NCBI RefSeq assembly: GCF_900176205.1 | Contig: NZ_LT859959.1 | Span: 6,097,001-6,161,000, forward strand | From: Bradyrhizobium sp. ORS 285 | GTDB taxonomy: Bacteria > Pseudomonadota > Alphaproteobacteria > Rhizobiales > Xanthobacteraceae | Direction: 5' to 3' | DNA length: 64,000 nt | In this document: one piece after another, positions 25,927 through 34,727 of the stretch | Layout: each line of letters begins with the position of its first letter | Numbering within the stretch: the first letter of the stretch is position 1 | The notes under the pieces: model-generated | Told to the model about the DNA's origin: nothing | Seen by the model: only the letters and a program-made list of their open reading frames with translations | Databases searched by the model: none | Program-made: the position numbers and the translations under genes

Positions 25927-26281
25927 CTGTATCTCCTCAATCCGGCTGAGCGCCGGATGCTTGCATAAACCTGGGCCAACTCAAAATCGTCCCGCCCGGC
26001 CTCGGACGATCTTCGGCCGGCAGAGCGCGGGCACCATAGACCGCCCCGCGGCGGGAAGTTCTCGGACGCTTGCGACAAATTGCCTGTCCAGCGCCCCGTT
26101 CGACAAGACATTCGCACTGACGCGGCCGCGCCGAACGCCGGGATGGTAAACTACGAGGCCCGCACGGCTGCGGCGACGCGACGAAAGTCTGAAGCGGGCA
26201 TCGCATTTACTCATCATGCTTCGGTTCCCATCCGTAGCGGACCTCATGACTTCAAAAGCGACGCTGCTGCCACGATCGCAG

Positions 26282-26418
26282 TGCGCTCCCTCTCCCCGTC
26301 CTTCACGGGGAGAGGGTTGGGGTGAGGGGCAGCCACACCCACCGCCCCCGCGGAAAGCCCCCTCACCCGGATTGCATCTTCGATGCAATCCGACCTCTCC
26401 CCGCACGCGGGGAGAGGT
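26282..26418. repeat. GC-rich hairpin repeat pair, family R2
   Basis: CCCTCTCCCCGTCCTTCACG...AGAGGG, then CCCCTCACCCGGATTGCATC, ATCGATGCAAT-like core and CCTCTCCCCGCACGCGGGGA. It lies in the 540-base gap between the M20 peptidase stop and gltI, which otherwise shows no gene. Confidence 0.75.
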
Positions 26419-26465
26419 TAAGACCGCCGGCGCCGCGAGATGCGTGGCCCATACAAGCTCCCAAC

Positions 26466-27848
26466 TCACAACGGCTTTCGCAACTCGCCCAAATCCCAGA
26501 ACAGCCCCGCCATCAGACCCAACGCCTCTTCCGTGACATCCACAAGAATGTGCTCGTCCGGCGCGTGCTGTGAGCAGCCGGGATAGGAGTGCGGGACCCA
26601 CATGGTCGGCATCTTCAGCACGTCGGCAAACACGTCGTTCGGCAGCGAGCCGCCGAAGTTCGGCAGCACGGCGGGCGCCTTGCCGGTGCTCATCTTGATC
26701 GAGTCCGCCGCCCAGTTGATCCAGGGGCTGTCGATGTCGGCCCGCGAGGCCATGAAGCCTTGCGTCTTGCTGACCTCGATCATCGGGAAGCCGTGCGCGA
26801 CGAGATGGGCCTTCACATCCTCGACGATGGTGTCGACCTTGGTGCCGACGACAAAGCGCAGTTGCAGCACCGCGCGTGCAAGGCCGGGAATCGCATTCGC
26901 CGGCTTGTCGATATTGCCCGAGGAGATCGCCAGCACCTCCAGCGTATTCCAGGCATACAACCGCTCCGCCGGCGTCAGCCCATCCTCGCCCCAATTGTCC
27001 GACAGCGGCGGCTCGTCCGCGGTCGGCTCCACCTTCACGTCGGCAAGGATGGCGCGGATCGCATTGGTGAGACGCGGCGGCTTCAGCGAGTCCAGCTTGA
27101 TGCGGCCCTGACCGTCGACCAGGGTCGCGATCGCATTGGCCAGGATGGTGGCGGGATTGGCGAGCACGCCGCCCCAATTGCCGGAGTGATTGCCGCCCTC
27201 GCGCAGATTGACATCGAGATGCAGCCGGATGCCGCCGCGGCAGCCGAGAAAGATGGTGGGCCGCGCGGTCGACAGGCGCGGGCCGTCGGAACCGATGAAG
27301 ACGTCGGCCTTCAGCGCCTCGCGCTTGAGATCGGCCACCTTGGCGAGGTCGGGCGAGCCGATCTCCTCGCCCATCTCGATGATGAATTTGGCATTGAAGC
27401 CGAGCTTGCCGCCGCGGGCCTCGCGCACCGCGCGCAGCGCCGCCATGTTGATGCTGTGCTGGCCCTTGTTGTCGGCCGTGCCGCGGCCGTAGAGGCGGTT
27501 GCCGGCCGGCGTCACCGCGAAGGGATCGCGGCCGTCGCGCCACTCGCCGGTCATGCCGTCGACGGTGTCGCCGTGGCCGTAGCTCAGCACCGTCGGGGCG
27601 CTGTCGCTCTCGTGATAGGTCGCGATCAGGAACGGTGACTTGCCGCTCGGCGAGGGCACGAGTTCGGAGGTGAAGCCGAGCTCGGCGAAGGACGGCGTCA
27701 GCTCGTCGGTGAGATAGGACGCGAGCTCGTCCTTGCGCTCGGGATTGAGGCTCTCGGTGCGATAGGCGACCCGGCGGCCGAGCTCGGCCAAGAAGTCTCC
27801 GCTGGTCAGGCTCTGACGGGCACGGGCGATTGCATCAATCCTGGTCAT
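26466..27848 (-). CDS. M20-family peptidase / dipeptidase
   Basis: A 460-residue zinc-dependent dipeptidase or amidohydrolase of the M20 clan. Metal and catalytic motifs are visible: LSYGHGDTVDG (first His/Asp), YGRGTADNKGQ (bridging Asp), EMGEEIGSPD (catalytic Glu and metal Glu) and HSYPGCSQHAPDEH near the C-terminus. A dimerisation lid domain sits in the middle. The likely role is cytoplasmic peptide or N-acyl-amino-acid hydrolysis. Monocistronic. Confidence 0.93.
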   Translation of the reverse strand: MTRIDAIARARQSLTSGDFLAELGRRVAYRTESLNPERKDELASYLTDELTPSFAELGFTSELVPSPSGKSPFLIATYHESDSAPTVLSYGHGDTVDGMTGEWRDGRDPFAVTPAGNRLYGRGTADNKGQHSINMAALRAVREARGGKLGFNAKFIIEMGEEIGSPDLAKVADLKREALKADVFIGSDGPRLSTARPTIFLGCRGGIRLHLDVNLREGGNHSGNWGGVLANPATILANAIATLVDGQGRIKLDSLKPPRLTNAIRAILADVKVEPTADEPPLSDNWGEDGLTPAERLYAWNTLEVLAISSGNIDKPANAIPGLARAVLQLRFVVGTKVDTIVEDVKAHLVAHGFPMIEVSKTQGFMASRADIDSPWINWAADSIKMSTGKAPAVLPNFGGSLPNDVFADVLKMPTMWVPHSYPGCSQHAPDEHILVDVTEEALGLMAGLFWDLGELRKPL

Positions 27849-28062
27849 GGCGCTTTTCCAGTCACAACGAAGGCGGCGTCATATCGGGATCAGGGGAGAA
27901 GCGGAAGGGGCTGGGTTTGAATTCAGTGGAGCATCGGCCCGGTCTCGGATTTCGGAACCGCTCGCCTTACGCTTGGGGGACTTGAACGACCGGCACGCGC
28001 GCCCTCATCCTCGCGGTGCAATCGCGCACCCGAGCTTGTCACCGTGAACACCCTCGAAAGAC

Positions 28063-28430
28063 GGAGGGCGCGGGGAATGCCGGGTGCTGGCCGCAACCCA
28101 TGGCCCGCCTGCAGAAAAATAAGCAGGCGGCAGTTACCACAGGTTCAGCCGGTCATCCGGCATTCCCCGCGCGACGGTTTTCACACTTATAGCGCGCTCT
28201 CCCCGGTGTCCGGCTTGATAGCCACCGTCATCGGCGGGATCATCACCCGCGGACTTGACGCCAGCATCGGGGCGCCAGGACCACACGCCTTTGCGTCCGC
28301 CAGATGCCGTTCGTCGGCGCGGGCTTCCCCACGCTGCGGCATGCCGACAGCCGTCGCATTCCCACCTCGCGTGTCGTGACGATCGCGATGCGCCCCTCCG
28401 TGGGAGGCGGGATTTCGGAAATAAAGCATA
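28063..28430 (-). repeat. ~365-bp dispersed structured element, copy B (inverted)
   Basis: Reverse orientation relative to copies A and C. Hairpin arms GGGGAATGCCGG at 28072-28083 and CCGGCATTCCCC at 28157-28168, with the inner GCCTGC/GCAGGC stem. The opposite end runs into an AT-rich stretch near 28430-28460. It occupies most of the 849-base gene-free stretch between the M20 peptidase and the ThDP enzyme. Confidence 0.75.
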
Positions 28431-28488
28431 TATTCGGGTATTCGTAAATCGATTTCTTTGGATAATCGGACCTTTTGACAACGCCTCT

Positions 28489-28597
28489 GCTCCTCACCCT
28501 GAGGAGCACGCCGCAGGCGGGCGTCTCGAAGGGCGAGGCCCGCGACTCGGGCCTCATGGTTCGAGACGCGCCGCGAGCGGCGCTCCTCACCATGAGG
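28489..28597. repeat. Double palindromic repeat, family R4
   Basis: Two adjacent R4 units: CTCCTCACCCTGAGGAG with GGGCGTCTCGAAGGGCGAGG, then CCTCATGGTTCGAGACGCGC with GCGCTCCTCACCATGAGG. Non-coding. Confidence 0.65.
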
Positions 28598-28697
28598 GGA
28601 GGCTCCGAGGCCTCATCACGCAAGGAGCTCATAGCGAACCGAACCGTCCCCGTCTCCTCCGGTAGCCGGCGGAGTTATCGTCCGGATCACGGAATCC

Positions 28698-30362
28698 TCA
28701 ATTCACGGAGTTGCTCACCATGACCTCGATCAGCTTCGTACCCGGTCGTTGGAATGCCTCCATCAGCACCGGCTTCAACTCACGCGGATCGCTGATGCGC
28801 AGCGACTCGCAGCCGAGCGATCTTGCCAGCCCGGCGAAATCCACCGGCGGATCGACGAAGTCCATGCCGATGTAGCTGTCGTCGCCGTGGAACGACAGCA
28901 ACCGCTGCTTGATGATGCGGTAGCCGCCATTGTTGACGATCACGACCGAGAGCGGCAGCTTGTGGTGGGCGGCGGTCCATAGCGCCTGGATCGAGTACAT
29001 CGCGCTGCCATCGCCGGAGTAGCACACCACAGGACGATCAGGATTGGCGAGGCTGACGCCGACCGAGGCCGGCAGGCCCCAGCCGATGCCGCCGGAGGCG
29101 AGGCCGTGATAATTGTAGCGGTCGCGGTACGGCCACAGCGCGGTCATGTAGCGCGCGGAGGTGAGGCCCTCGTCGACCAGGATGCCATGCTCGGGGATCG
29201 CTTGCGCCACCTGCAGCGCCAGGTAGTCCGGATCGATCGGCGTCTTGTCGCGCGCCGCTTCGATCTGCGTGGTCAGCGTCCGGCGGCGCGCGCCCCAGTT
29301 CTTCGACGACAGCTCCGCGGTGCGCGTCTGCGCGGTAGCTTGCAGAGCCGAACCACCGAGCTCGCGCAGCAGCGGCGTCAGTTGCAGCAGCGTCTCGCGA
29401 ACGTCAGCCTTGAGCGCGATCTCGGCGCCGAAGTTCTTGCCCAGCTCCCAATCGACCAGACCGATCTGCACGATCGGCAATCCCTCAGGCAGCGGCTCGA
29501 TCTCGCTGTGCACCGACATCCGCAACGGATCGGCGCCGAGCACGATCAGGAGATCATGCGGCGCGAGCAGATCGCGCACCTGCTTCTGCGCGCGCGACAG
29601 CGAGCCGATGTAGCAGGGATGCTCGGACAGGAAATGCGATCCATAGGGCGCGGACTGCTGATGTACGGGTGCGCCCAGCGCGGAGGCGAAATCGGCGGCG
29701 GCCTGCAGCGCATCGCTCTTGACGATCTCGTCGCCGGTGATGATCACCGGGCGCTGCGCCTTGAGGATGCGATGCGCGAGCGCCTGCAGCGCCTCGGCGG
29801 ACGGCCGCACGCGGGCATCGACCCGGGTGGAGCGGCCGAGCTCAATGCCGGCTTCGGCATTGAGGATGTCACCGGGCAACGAGATGAACACCGGCCCCGT
29901 GGGTGGCGTGGTCGCGACCTTGGCGGCGCGGCGGACGATGCGCGGAAGGTCCTCCAGCCTCGTTACCTCGACCGCCCATTTCACCAGCGGCTCGGCCATG
30001 CGCACCAGCGGGCCATAGAGCAGCGGCTCCATCAGGCCGTGGCCCTGCTCCTGTTGCCCGGCGGTGAGGATCATCGGCGTGCCCGTGAACTGCGCGTTGT
30101 AGAGCGAGCCCATCGCGTTGCCGAGGCCGGGCGCGACATGGACGTTGCAGGCGACGAGCCGGCCAGAGGCGCGGCTGAAGCCGTCGGCGATCGCCACCAC
30201 CAGGCTCTCCTGCATCGCCATGACGTAGGTGAGATCGGGATGATCCTTCAGCGCGTGCATCACCGGCAACTCGGTCGTGCCGGGATTGCCGAACAGATGC
30301 GTGAGGCCCTCGTCCTTGAGCAACGCCAGAAAGGCCGAGCGTCCCGTGGTGCGGTTTTTCAT
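28698..30362 (-). CDS. ThDP-dependent decarboxylase, benzoylformate decarboxylase-like
   Basis: 554 residues from the ATG at 30362, preceded by CGGAGGAAACCTC. The order is PYR domain, central domain, PP domain. LFGNPGTTELP and the MQESLVVAIADG glutamate that activates ThDP are followed by NVHVAPGLGNAMG, matching benzoylformate decarboxylase around its active-site histidine. The ThDP motif is CYSGDGSAMYS... to VNNGGY. The position of the active-site serine of benzoylformate decarboxylase is a threonine here (GNPGT), so the substrate may differ. Acetolactate synthase is less likely because no small subunit is adjacent. Confidence 0.85.
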   Translation of the reverse strand: MKNRTTGRSAFLALLKDEGLTHLFGNPGTTELPVMHALKDHPDLTYVMAMQESLVVAIADGFSRASGRLVACNVHVAPGLGNAMGSLYNAQFTGTPMILTAGQQEQGHGLMEPLLYGPLVRMAEPLVKWAVEVTRLEDLPRIVRRAAKVATTPPTGPVFISLPGDILNAEAGIELGRSTRVDARVRPSAEALQALAHRILKAQRPVIITGDEIVKSDALQAAADFASALGAPVHQQSAPYGSHFLSEHPCYIGSLSRAQKQVRDLLAPHDLLIVLGADPLRMSVHSEIEPLPEGLPIVQIGLVDWELGKNFGAEIALKADVRETLLQLTPLLRELGGSALQATAQTRTAELSSKNWGARRRTLTTQIEAARDKTPIDPDYLALQVAQAIPEHGILVDEGLTSARYMTALWPYRDRYNYHGLASGGIGWGLPASVGVSLANPDRPVVCYSGDGSAMYSIQALWTAAHHKLPLSVVIVNNGGYRIIKQRLLSFHGDDSYIGMDFVDPPVDFAGLARSLGCESLRISDPRELKPVLMEAFQRPGTKLIEVMVSNSVN

Positions 30363-30413
30363 GAGGTTTCCTCCGAGCAACGCGGCCTGAGTATGAGTGC
30401 AAACTCTCTCCTC

Positions 30414-30494
30414 GTCATTGCGAGCGAAGCGAAGCAATCCAGGGGCGGCGCGCGCGACTCTGGATTGCTTCGTCGCTTCGCTCCTCGCAATGAC
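30414..30494. repeat. Inverted-end repeat, family R3
   Basis: GTCATTGCGAGCGAAGCGAA at the left is inverted as TTCGCTCCTCGCAATGAC at the right, with GCAATCCAG/CTGGATTGC inside. Same family as 10871 and 62319. Confidence 0.75.
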
Positions 30495-30513
30495 AGTGGA
30501 GACAGCGCGGGCG

Positions 30514-31638
30514 CTACGCGTTCACCGTCGCGTCATACGCCGGATAATCCGTGTAGCCCTTCTCCTCGCCGCCGTAGAAGGTCGGGCGGTTGTAGGGCGT
30601 CAGCGGCCAGCCGTGCTGCAGGCGGGCGGGCAGGTCCGGGTTGGAAATGAAGTAACGGCCGAAGGCGATCGCATCGGCCTGGCCGCCGGCCACAGCAGCC
30701 TCCGCAGGCTCGCCGGTGAAGCCGCCGGCGCCGATCAGCACGCCCTTCCAGATCGGGCGGAACAGCGCGATTGCCGACGGCACATTCTGCCAGTTGACGT
30801 CGGCGCGGCCGGCGCCGGAGGAGCGCGGTTCGATCAGGTGCAGATAGGCGATGCCGAGCGTGTTGAGCGCCTCGATCGCGTGCGTATGCAGCGGCATTGG
30901 CTCAGGCTCTCCAGAGCCGTTGGCGATGCCATAGGGCGACAGCCGAACGCCAACCTTGTCGGCGCCGCAGGCCGCGATCACGGCCTCAGTCACCTCGAGC
31001 AGGAAGCGGCAGCGGTTCTCGATGGAGCCGCCATAGCGGTCGGTGCGCTGGTTGCTGCGGGTCTGCAGGAACTGCTCGATCAGATAGCCGTTCGCGCCGT
31101 GTACCTCGACGCCATCGAAGCCCGCCTCCATCGCATTGCGCGCGGCCTGTCCATAGGCGGCGACAAGCGCCGGGATCTCGTCGGTCTCCAGCGCGCGCGG
31201 CGTCTCGTAGGCGGCGCCCTTGCCCTCGGCCGTCATCGCCTTGAGATCGTCGCCGATCGCGATCGCCGACGGCGCCACCGGCAGCGCACCGCCGGGCTGG
31301 AACGAGGAATGCGAGACGCGGCCGACATGCCAGAGCTGCAGAAAAATGAAACCGCCCTTGGCGTGAACGGCGTCGACGACCTGCTTCCAGCCAGCGATCT
31401 GCGCCGCGCTGTAGATACCGGGCACGTTCGGGCTGCCAGTGCCGGTCGGCAGCACCGGCGAGGCCTCGGCGATGATCAGGCCGCCCGGGGTCGCGCGCTG
31501 CGCATAGTATTCGACGTTGAGGGGACGCGGCGCGAGCGTCTCCCTTGCGGCACGCATGCGCGTGAGCGGCGCCATCACGACGCGGTGCTTGAGATGATAC
31601 GGACCGATGGTCAGCGGCGAAAACAGCGCAGGCAGCAT
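30514..31638 (-). CDS. Old Yellow Enzyme family alkene reductase
   Basis: A 374-residue FMN-dependent NAD(P)H oxidoreductase that reduces activated C=C bonds (N-ethylmaleimide reductase/xenobiotic reductase group). Features: APLTRMRA near residue 24, HVGRVSH, the substrate-binding pair in VEVHGANGYLIEQFLQ, YGGSIENRCRF, VGVRLSPYG and the C-terminal FMN loop GQADAIAFGRYFISNPDLP. Length and motifs are complete. It is divergent from the SDR gene, with about 245 bases between starts. Confidence 0.94.
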   Translation of the reverse strand: MLPALFSPLTIGPYHLKHRVVMAPLTRMRAARETLAPRPLNVEYYAQRATPGGLIIAEASPVLPTGTGSPNVPGIYSAAQIAGWKQVVDAVHAKGGFIFLQLWHVGRVSHSSFQPGGALPVAPSAIAIGDDLKAMTAEGKGAAYETPRALETDEIPALVAAYGQAARNAMEAGFDGVEVHGANGYLIEQFLQTRSNQRTDRYGGSIENRCRFLLEVTEAVIAACGADKVGVRLSPYGIANGSGEPEPMPLHTHAIEALNTLGIAYLHLIEPRSSGAGRADVNWQNVPSAIALFRPIWKGVLIGAGGFTGEPAEAAVAGGQADAIAFGRYFISNPDLPARLQHGWPLTPYNRPTFYGGEEKGYTDYPAYDATVNA

Positions 31639-31884
31639 TTCTCCCCCGGGGATTGTCGTTATGATTGTCGGTTCGGATCATCTTGTTCGCAAAACATGAC
31701 GGTGGCAATGTCGGCGCGACCTCCGCACGAGCAGACCCTCCATGCCGAAAGCGGACGCCCTGCAACTGCGGGCAGCGTGTCGCGTTGCAGCCGCGAAGAT
31801 CTGTCATTCCGCGGGCCGGATGATCTTGCGGCTTCGCTCAGACGTCATAGACAGATGTTTTCTCGTCCAGCCGGAGACCCCGCC

Positions 31885-32739
31885 GTGCCCCACCCTGCTC
31901 TTTCAGCCGATCACACCGCCGTCGTCACCGGAGGCGCGTCCGGCATCGGCCTCGCCGCCGCCATCCGCTTTGCCGCGCTCGGCATGAATGTCTGCATTGC
32001 CGATGTGGACGAGACCAGGCTGCGCGAGGCGGCCGCCACGGTCATCACGACGGCGACGCGCGGCGAGGCCGCGGTGATGACGGTGAAAGTCGACGTCAGT
32101 CAGCGCGACAGCGTGGCCGCGCTCGAAGCGGCGGTGCGCGCGCGCTTCGGCCGGGTGGACGTGCTGATGAACAATGCCGGCATCCAGCCGGGCAGCAAGA
32201 TGTTCGGGCCGGAGGAGAATTGGCAGCGCATTCTCGGCGTGAACCTGTGGGGCATCATCCACGGCTCGCAGGTGTTCGCGCCGAACATGATCGCGCAAGG
32301 CAAGCCGGCGCTGATCATCAACACCGGCTCCAAGCAGGGCATCACCACGCCGCCCGGCGATCCCGCCTACAACGTCTCCAAGGCCGGCGTGAAGGCGTTC
32401 ACCGAAGCGTTGCAGCACGAGCTGCGCAACACGCCGGACTGCCGGTTGACGGCGCATCTGTTCATTCCCGGCTTCGTGTTCACGCCGCTCACCGCCAATG
32501 GCCGCGTCGAGAAGCCGGCCGGCGCGTGGACGCCGGAGCAGACCGTCGACTTCATGCTGGAGCGTGTGTCCGCCGGCGACTTCTACGTGCTGTGCCCCGA
32601 CAATGACGTGCCGCGCGCGCTCGACGAGCGGCGGATTCTCTGGGCGGCCGGCGACATCGTCGAGAACCGTCCGCCGCTGTCGCGCTGGCATGCTGACTAC
32701 GCGGAAGCGTTCGCGGCGTTCGTAAAGAAATCGCCATGA
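31885..32739 (+). CDS. Short-chain dehydrogenase/reductase
   Basis: 284 residues from a GTG at 31885, chosen because CCGGAG precedes it; an ATG at 31855 is possible. Classical SDR features: cofactor loop VTGGASGIGLA, NNAG motif, catalytic S..Y..K in NTGSKQGITTPPGDPAYNVSK. The C-terminal region is longer than in minimal SDRs. The substrate is unknown. It is divergent from the Old Yellow Enzyme gene and may share its regulation. Confidence 0.9.
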   Translation: MPHPALSADHTAVVTGGASGIGLAAAIRFAALGMNVCIADVDETRLREAAATVITTATRGEAAVMTVKVDVSQRDSVAALEAAVRARFGRVDVLMNNAGIQPGSKMFGPEENWQRILGVNLWGIIHGSQVFAPNMIAQGKPALIINTGSKQGITTPPGDPAYNVSKAGVKAFTEALQHELRNTPDCRLTAHLFIPGFVFTPLTANGRVEKPAGAWTPEQTVDFMLERVSAGDFYVLCPDNDVPRALDERRILWAAGDIVENRPPLSRWHADYAEAFAAFVKKSP

Positions 32740-33137
32740 TCTCGTCACGTCGCGGCGGCTGCGTTACGCCGCCGCGGCCTGGAGCCATAGTTCCCTAGCG
32801 CGTCGGATCGTCGCAACACAGCCGGCGCGCTGACATGGCCCGCTTCCATCGATCGAATCATTTCGGCTGACGTTGCCGCGAAGTGCCGAGTTGCGGTGCA
32901 AGCGACATCGCCTGCTCCTCGGAAGGCCGCATCCGTCAAGCGCTGCAATGTCGCAGCTCAAGCACCTCCGCCGCATTCACGCCGCACGACAATCTGACGC
33001 AGACGCATTCCACAAAGCTTGCGCGAAGCAGCCACGAAGCAGGCGGCAGATCGTCTCCGTCAGCCGCACCCGTTCAGCCGCAGCCGTTCAGCTCCGGCCG
33101 ATCCGTCGGATGCGTAGCATTGGAGAGACCATCGGAC
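32740..33137. other. Intergenic region before the His-rich gene
   Basis: About 400 bases. A CGCGGCGGC/GCCGCCGCG hairpin (32751-32776) lies 12 bases past the SDR stop and may terminate it, though it lacks a T-run. The remainder shows no gene, recognisable promoter or repeat and presumably contains the promoter of the His-rich gene. Confidence 0.4.
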
Positions 33138-34727
33138 ATGACGCGCCATCACCGTCACCATCACGACAGTCACCACGATCACCATCATCACAACCATCAT
33201 CACCACGATAACCACCACCATCATCATTGCCCGCCGGCACCGCCCCCGTGTCCCACGCCGCCGACACCAACGCCACCCACACCCACGCCGCCGGCACCTG
33301 CGCTCGGCTTTGCCGACCTCGGCATCGTCTTCAATGACGCCACGCGCTTCCTCGAAGGCGGGCTGTGGCGCAACGTGGTCGACGAAGGCGGCCAGGGACT
33401 CGGCAGCGTCTACAACTACACCGGCGATCTCGGCGTGATTCAGGACGGGCTGAAGGCGATGGTCGCGGCGGGCCAGTTCAACGGCCAGGCGCTCGCCAGC
33501 GTCAACAAGATCCTCGCCGACATCACCATCGCGCAGGATGCCGCGATGGCGTCGGTGACCGGCGGCGGCGCGTTCGGCAGCATCGCGGCCGCGGAAGCCG
33601 CGCTGCGCAACGCGCATCTCGACATTCTCAGCGTCGTCAACAACGACCCGACGCTGGCGGGTAAGGCCACCAATGCCGATGGTGCGACGGGCTTCCTGCA
33701 GGTGCCGCAGCTGCTGCCGGACGGCGTCACGGCGGCCACCGCGCCGAAGAACACGCTGGCCGAGCTCGGCCTGATCTTCAACGATGCCGCCAACCGCCTG
33801 CTGGGCGGCGTCAACGACAGCAACGCGGGCATCATCCAGGACGACGTCAACGCGCTGATCGCGGGCCTCAACGCGCTGGTCGCGGCCAACCCGCTGCAGT
33901 TCGGCGGGCTCACGGGCGTGCATGCGCTCGCGATCATCGATCAGCTCGCGCTGGTCAATACCCACATCAATGGCGCGGCGGGCAATGTCGACATCGGCCG
34001 GGCGCTGAACGACGACTTCCTCGACATCATCGACATCGTCGCCGGCGACACCAATCTCGCCAACATGGCGCAGCAGAACGGCGTCAACGGCTGGAGCCAG
34101 TTCGGCGACTTCCTCAACCCGACGCCGGCCTATCAGGACAACCAGGCGCAGACCGACTTCTGGGCGATGTTCATTGCGCAGTCGAACGCGCTGGGCAAGG
34201 CGGCGATCGCAGCCGTCAATGCCGGCGACGCCGCGGCGATGGCCAAGGTCACCGCTGACCTCATGACCTTCAAGAAGGACGTCACCGATTTCGACGCGGC
34301 GCAGGGCGGCATCTTCCAGGCCCGCTTCGACAACGAGCTGCTCGGCGACCAGAGCACGCTCGGCGCGGAGATCGCGAAGATCCTCGAAGGCTTCCAGACC
34401 GGCAACAAGGCGCTGGTGGCGGCGGCGGCCGACCAGATGCACCAGAACGCGGCCGATGTCGGAGGCAACAACATCCCGGTCAATGGCGGCGCCTATGACG
34501 TCAACGGCACCACGGCCGCACAGGTTCTGGCGACGACCGGCGGCAACGCCAACGCGGCCGCCGTGCTCGCGGAGATCATGGCCCAGCCTGCCGCGAACGT
34601 GATCATGCTGCCGACGGCCGCGTCCTCACACGGCGCCGCGACCGCCGTGCCGGAGACGCCCGTCATCGACCCGCCGCAGGTGGACATGTCGCAGCATCAG
34701 CACGCCCATCATCACATGTGGGCGTAG
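33138..34727 (+). CDS. Histidine-rich protein with internal domain duplication, function unknown
   Basis: A 529-residue protein of no recognised family. Residues 4-30 contain 20 histidines broken by a few D, N, S and R. Residues 31-56 form a Cys/Pro/Thr linker with CPPAPPPC and TPPTPTPP units. Two related domains follow. The first starts FADLGIVFNDATRFLEGG (about residue 59) and ends near an LAGKATNADGATGF stretch. The second starts LAELGLIFNDAANRLLGG (about 211) and ends LANMAQQNGVNGW. A third, more divergent helical part runs to a tail ending QHQHAHHHM. No signal peptide is seen. The His clusters at both ends could bind Ni, Zn or Cu. The gene is real by composition and codon use. Confidence 0.8.
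   Translation: MTRHHRHHHDSHHDHHHHNHHHHDNHHHHHCPPAPPPCPTPPTPTPPTPTPPAPALGFADLGIVFNDATRFLEGGLWRNVVDEGGQGLGSVYNYTGDLGVIQDGLKAMVAAGQFNGQALASVNKILADITIAQDAAMASVTGGGAFGSIAAAEAALRNAHLDILSVVNNDPTLAGKATNADGATGFLQVPQLLPDGVTAATAPKNTLAELGLIFNDAANRLLGGVNDSNAGIIQDDVNALIAGLNALVAANPLQFGGLTGVHALAIIDQLALVNTHINGAAGNVDIGRALNDDFLDIIDIVAGDTNLANMAQQNGVNGWSQFGDFLNPTPAYQDNQAQTDFWAMFIAQSNALGKAAIAAVNAGDAAAMAKVTADLMTFKKDVTDFDAAQGGIFQARFDNELLGDQSTLGAEIAKILEGFQTGNKALVAAAADQMHQNAADVGGNNIPVNGGAYDVNGTTAAQVLATTGGNANAAAVLAEIMAQPAANVIMLPTAASSHGAATAVPETPVIDPPQVDMSQHQHAHHHMWA

Noticed and set aside
28243..28632. Short open frames inside the 365-bp element and R4 repeats
   Set aside because: The frames differ between the three copies and lack ribosome-binding sites, so they are not treated as genes.
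28698..30362. Identification as acetolactate synthase large subunit
   Set aside because: The NVHVAPGLGNAMG region and absence of an ilvH-type partner favour a benzoylformate decarboxylase-like enzyme.
33147..33231. His-codon tract considered a non-coding low-complexity repeat
   Set aside because: It is in frame with a long, well-composed coding region and uses both CAC and CAT irregularly, so it is part of the protein.
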